From: Corbicula japonica
Lineage: Eukaryota; Mollusca; Bivalvia; Venerida; Cyrenidae
Reading direction: 5' to 3'
Assembly (NCBI GenBank): GCA_038501625.1
Contig: JAZAYU010000176.1
Location: forward strand, 310,001 to 374,000
Length of the DNA: 64,000 bases
The first letter of the stretch is position 1. Every line of letters starts with the position of its first letter. Below the pieces are notes generated by a model. The model was not told the DNA's origin, did no database searches, and was given only the letters and a program-made list of their open reading frames with translations. The translations under genes and the position numbers were made by a program. This document shows positions 60,839 through 64,000 of this stretch, one piece after another.

Positions 60839-61245
60839 TACTACGTCACACTATGTTGTCGTAATTTTCCGGCATAACGAACTCCAAAATAGGAAATTTC
60901 CGTCTCAGTTTACAACCGTTATGATACTTTTACACCATTCATAAATTTTCTACGTCATTCATAAATTTACTGTCGCGTTACTATTTTTAATTCTACTATT
61001 ATGTTAACTACATTCTTGACTAAAATTTTGTTGTTAAGTTTATTTAAATTTGATTTGAGCGAGAATCGTATATTATAAAAGGAACATAATGACAGTAAGC
61101 ATTCTGAAGGTTCGTATAATTTCTCGTTGCGAATGTAAACCTTCAGTCTCGCGTGATATTGTTTACATACCCAACTCGAATAATACGAACCTGCAGAATG
61201 CATACTCTTATAATATTCCATATTTATTTTATGCTTTCCAGTGAA

Positions 61246-62371
61246 TTATAGAATTTTCTCCGTGAAACAAAATTGGTATTTCCCTGATTCCAAACAATGG
61301 AATATCATTTTTATTTTCAGTGATTTTTACCCTTGGTACCCAAACTCACATACTATTCCGAATGAGAACGTTTAGAAAACGGGGTCAAGTTTGGTCATAC
61401 ACAAACGTTTTTGGCGCCATTTAATGCATTTATTTTCTGTCGAATTCACGCAAATTGTGCACTAAAAGCATAAAATAAAAAGAAAATGTGTTTTACCACT
61501 GAAAGATAGACATATTTCCCTCGTGAATTCCGGAATTATGTATTTTCACTTGTGGCTTCGCCACTCGTGAAAATACCTATTCCGCAGCTCACTCGGAGAA
61601 ATATATTACTTTCTTACACTGGTTAAAAAAATATCCTCTATATAGTTTGATTAATTTCAAAAAGACCAAGACGTTTGACAGCGTTCATGCGTCCGCGGAA
61701 ATAACTATTACACATTTAACAAACAACAATATATTTTGTTTTTGTGATCTCGCTCACGTACTCAAATATTGATAGCGTAAAAAACTACATGCACAAGAAT
61801 GATGAAAAGTAAAGAGTGATAATTTAGTGCTCTTACAAACGTAAGGCCGATAGGAAATGATTCGATTGTCGAGATGATGGAGCTTGACGTTGTCAAACAA
61901 AGTGATCGATTGATCAAGGAAACAATCTGTCGTAAATTATTATTTTTCATTTTGTAACATTTTAAAAATGTTTTTAACCGAATGATGTAAAAAGTTTTAT
62001 AATTGGGAAAACATTTTTTTTCTTTTTAAACAGAAAATACTGTTGATTTATTTAAATTTTCGTATTAGTGCTGTATCAGTCATAAATATATCTACTTTTA
62101 ATGCAACCCTCTCGGTATACCAAAGTTTTCATTCGAATATTGTCGTCAAATTATAACCATGAATTGGCACCTTACACAAGGCAAATATCAGATTCCTAAA
62201 CGTGAAGTTAAAGCCAGTAAAATAATTTATATTGGTTCTTAGAGAAAGATCCTTTTTGTATCTATACAAAGATCTTAAGTCGATTCTATAACAACGGATA
62301 AAACACATACGAAACAAAACTTAAAAATGTCTTAATGAACTATACATATCCACATTAACCAAATTAAAAAA
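61246..62371. other. Unassigned DNA
   Basis: Around 61440-61620 there is a weak palindromic patch near CACTTGTGGCTTCGCCACTC GTG. Otherwise nothing is recognised. Confidence 0.4.
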
Positions 62372-62780
62372 AACAACGCCTCCCCGCCAAAAAGTAGAGA
62401 AAGAGGAAAAGAGTAAATAAGATTGATACCACGTAAGTTTTGAAAAGAAATCACACCAAACTGGAAAAGAACGAGAACCGACAGGAATACCGTCTTTGAT
62501 CAGTTTGCCTTTGATCAGTTTGCCAAAGGGGAGGGCGAGGGGTTAGACGAGGTTCAAGGATACACCGTTCTCACACTTGCTCCGCCAGGTTTTCATATGA
62601 ACACACATGCATGAGATTTCTTCTTGAACTCCAATCCAACTAATACCTGACAATATTGCATGCAAAAGCAACATAAAAACAGAAATACTGTCAAGTAAAT
62701 ATAGTATGTATGAAATGACCTATAAGGCAGCAGAGCAACTGAAGTTAAATCAGCAAGAACCCGATGGCAGAGTTAATTGC
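62372..62780 (-). mobile_element. Diverged 3' tail of the Penelope-like element
   Basis: In reverse it follows the tail at 46.9-47.3 kb: CGCCTCCCCGCCAAAAAGTA, GAATACCGTC, ACACCGTTCTCACACTTGCT, GCATGCAAAAGCA and AATCAGCAAGAACCCGATGG. A short internal duplication (GATCAGTTTGCC, twice, near 62500) is private to this copy. Confidence 0.55.
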
Positions 62781-62940
62781 CGCACACTCTGTACACATTT
62801 ACATACAGACCTTTCCACTTTTAATGGGTTCTGCTCATCAGGATGACCGACAATAACGTAGACTTCACAATGATGTGTGGTAAAGTTGATGCTTAGCAAA
62901 CTTTGAGTAGTTTATGTGAAAGTACATAGAGGTAGCATAC

Positions 62941-63213
62941 AGATGATATTGCCTCTACCTGGGAGCGAACCCGGACCGCCACGGCGACAGCGCCTAGCCC
63001 TTCAATTCCGACGACGCAACCAATTGACCTTACCGGGACAACCCCAAAAAGATAGATCGGATAGCCCTGATATACGTTATCATTACTGCACGACATCGGT
63101 GACGGGTTATTTTACTGACAACAGTACTAACTTTATGTACGGGGAGACGTTTAACGGCCGCCACACTTCACAAATAGCGCTACTGTGAATTCAAATGATA
63201 TTGCCTCTACCTA
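62941..63213 (-). repeat. tRNA-like interspersed repeat, subfamily B
   Basis: One unit plus a partial second: both ends carry AGGTAGAGGCAATATCAT on the minus strand. It is therefore a full unit flanked by the start of a neighbouring one, or a unit with long direct repeats. The A box is damaged (AAGGTCAATTGG); the B box GGTTCGCTCCC is intact. Confidence 0.82.
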
Positions 63214-63599
63214 CAAGACAAGAGAACAGTTATACCTGAAGGATAATTAATCCCACATTGAATACATCCTTTAAAAATTTACTTATCTTAATTGTTTTAT
63301 TTGTATATAAATTTTAATGTAGCTTTAAATTTAATTTTGTTAAAGTATTATAATTTATGCATCGAGTTAATAGACTCTGAACAGATTTGTATGAATTCGT
63401 ATCTTATGCGTTGCTTTATGAAAGTAATTGGTATTTGCGTTTAAGCCAACTCTTATAAATTGTGATCCTGATTTATCTAGAAAAACCTTCATAGTATTAG
63501 CCTATTTTTTCTGTTAATGCTGTTACATTGTTCTGTGTAAAATAGTGAATTGGAGGGTCAACATTGTTTTTTTTTTAAAATTTAAGCCAAAATTTAACT
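63214..63599. other. Unassigned AT-rich DNA
   Basis: Nothing recognised before the LINE fragment. Confidence 0.45.
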
Positions 63600-63765
63600 G
63601 CCCCTTCTTTGCATATTCGCATACACCTTCGTTTTATGAACATTAATTTTTAGTCCCCATTTTCTGAATAAATGCAGAGATTGTCGACCTGTAATTAGTT
63701 AATTGATAGGATTAGTGGTAAATGAAACAATATCATCAGCAAACGAAATCAAAAACATTGAAACC
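63600..63765 (-). pseudogene. LINE reverse transcriptase fragment
   Basis: Minus-strand translation gives L-I-S-F-A-D-D-I-V-S-F. This is the catalytic F/Y-A-D-D motif of non-LTR retrotransposon RTs. One in-frame stop comes soon after, followed about 30 residues downstream by F-R-K-W-G-L-K-I-N-V-H-K-T-K-V, the usual partner motif (W.L.IN..KTK). The surrounding sequence loses the frame, so this is a short decayed piece unrelated to the Penelope-like family. Confidence 0.72.
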
Positions 63766-64000
63766 ATATTATGGTCATTTTCGATTATGGTTGAAGTCAC
63801 TTATTAAACAACAATACGTTTTTTACTAAGGCTTTTTGCAGAGTAGCGCAAGAACTCAACTGATTCCATATGTTTTTTTGAATTCATCTGATCCCATCGG
63901 TTTATGAATAGGTTGAAACCGCCAAAACAAAATATTAGAAATGTGTTCATTTTCAGACGTGACATCAGCAACGACTAATATTTGCAGTGCTGCGTTAACG

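Larger units (their letters stand above)
59695..61245 (+). repeat. CRE-containing foldback repeat, copy interrupted by mariner
   Basis: The flanks 59695-59812 and 60841-61245 join into one repeat matching 34040-34545 (reverse) and 14380-14770. Shared blocks are AATTTTCCGGCA..GAACTCCAAAATAGGAAAT, two CATTCATAAATTT blocks, and TTTTGTTGTTAAGTTTATTT. A terminal hairpin joins AGTAAGCATTCTGAAGGTTC with GAACCTGCAGAATGCATACT. Confidence 0.8.

Overview
This is a stretch of animal nuclear genome, most likely from a bivalve mollusc. It is AT-rich, has no operons and almost no protein-coding sequence, and is full of short interspersed repeats. The lineage guess rests on the repeats: Penelope-like retroelement pieces, two pearl-like elements with a GTCY microsatellite followed by ~150-bp core repeats, and tRNA-related repeats. 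The species cannot be named from the sequence alone.

The one gene I can support is a class A (rhodopsin-like) G-protein-coupled receptor on the + strand, seen as two short coding exons. Exon 1 (27674-27870) encodes the glycosylated N-terminus and TM1, with the GN motif. Exon 2 (50815-50970) encodes TM2 with L-A-S-D, extracellular loop 1 and TM3 with its conserved Cys. The two exons match in phase (2 nt + 1 nt) across an intron of 22,944 bp. Exon 2 ends in a good donor, and the next exon lies beyond the window or was not recognised. The acceptor of exon 2 sits at the end of a 45-bp tandem array that repeats the whole 3' splice site six times. Using any of the five upstream acceptors would bring in an in-frame stop.

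Layout: 1-27 kb is intergenic or 5' non-coding DNA with tRNA-like repeats (2.3, 10.9, 20.3 kb), Penelope-like 3' ends (4.0, 5.7, 11.6 kb), a decayed Penelope-like RT (17.7 kb), foldback elements and MITEs (14.4, 15.1, 23.3 kb) and a large GTA microsatellite (23.2-24.6 kb). The receptor intron (27.9-50.8 kb) holds a tRNA-like triple array (29.0 kb), a 37-bp minisatellite of about 49 units (30.4-32.2 kb), a 35-bp minisatellite of about 43 units (37.9-39.4 kb), two pearl-like elements (41.1-44.4 kb), a Penelope-like element in antisense (46.9-48.5 kb) and 41-, 38- and 45-bp arrays just before exon 2. From 51 to 64 kb there is a tRNA-like dimer (52.7 kb), a 52-bp minisatellite of about 43 units (54.2-56.5 kb), an inverted-repeat element built from 21-bp units (57.2 kb), a defective mariner inserted in an older foldback repeat (59.7-61.2 kb), another tRNA-like copy (62.9 kb) and a LINE RT fragment (63.6 kb).

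The most notable observations are the six-fold duplicated splice acceptor, the evidence that the 37-bp minisatellite grew out of the tail of a Penelope-like element, and the filled-versus-empty-site evidence for the mariner insertion. I see no rRNA, functional tRNA, CRISPR array or complete autonomous transposon.
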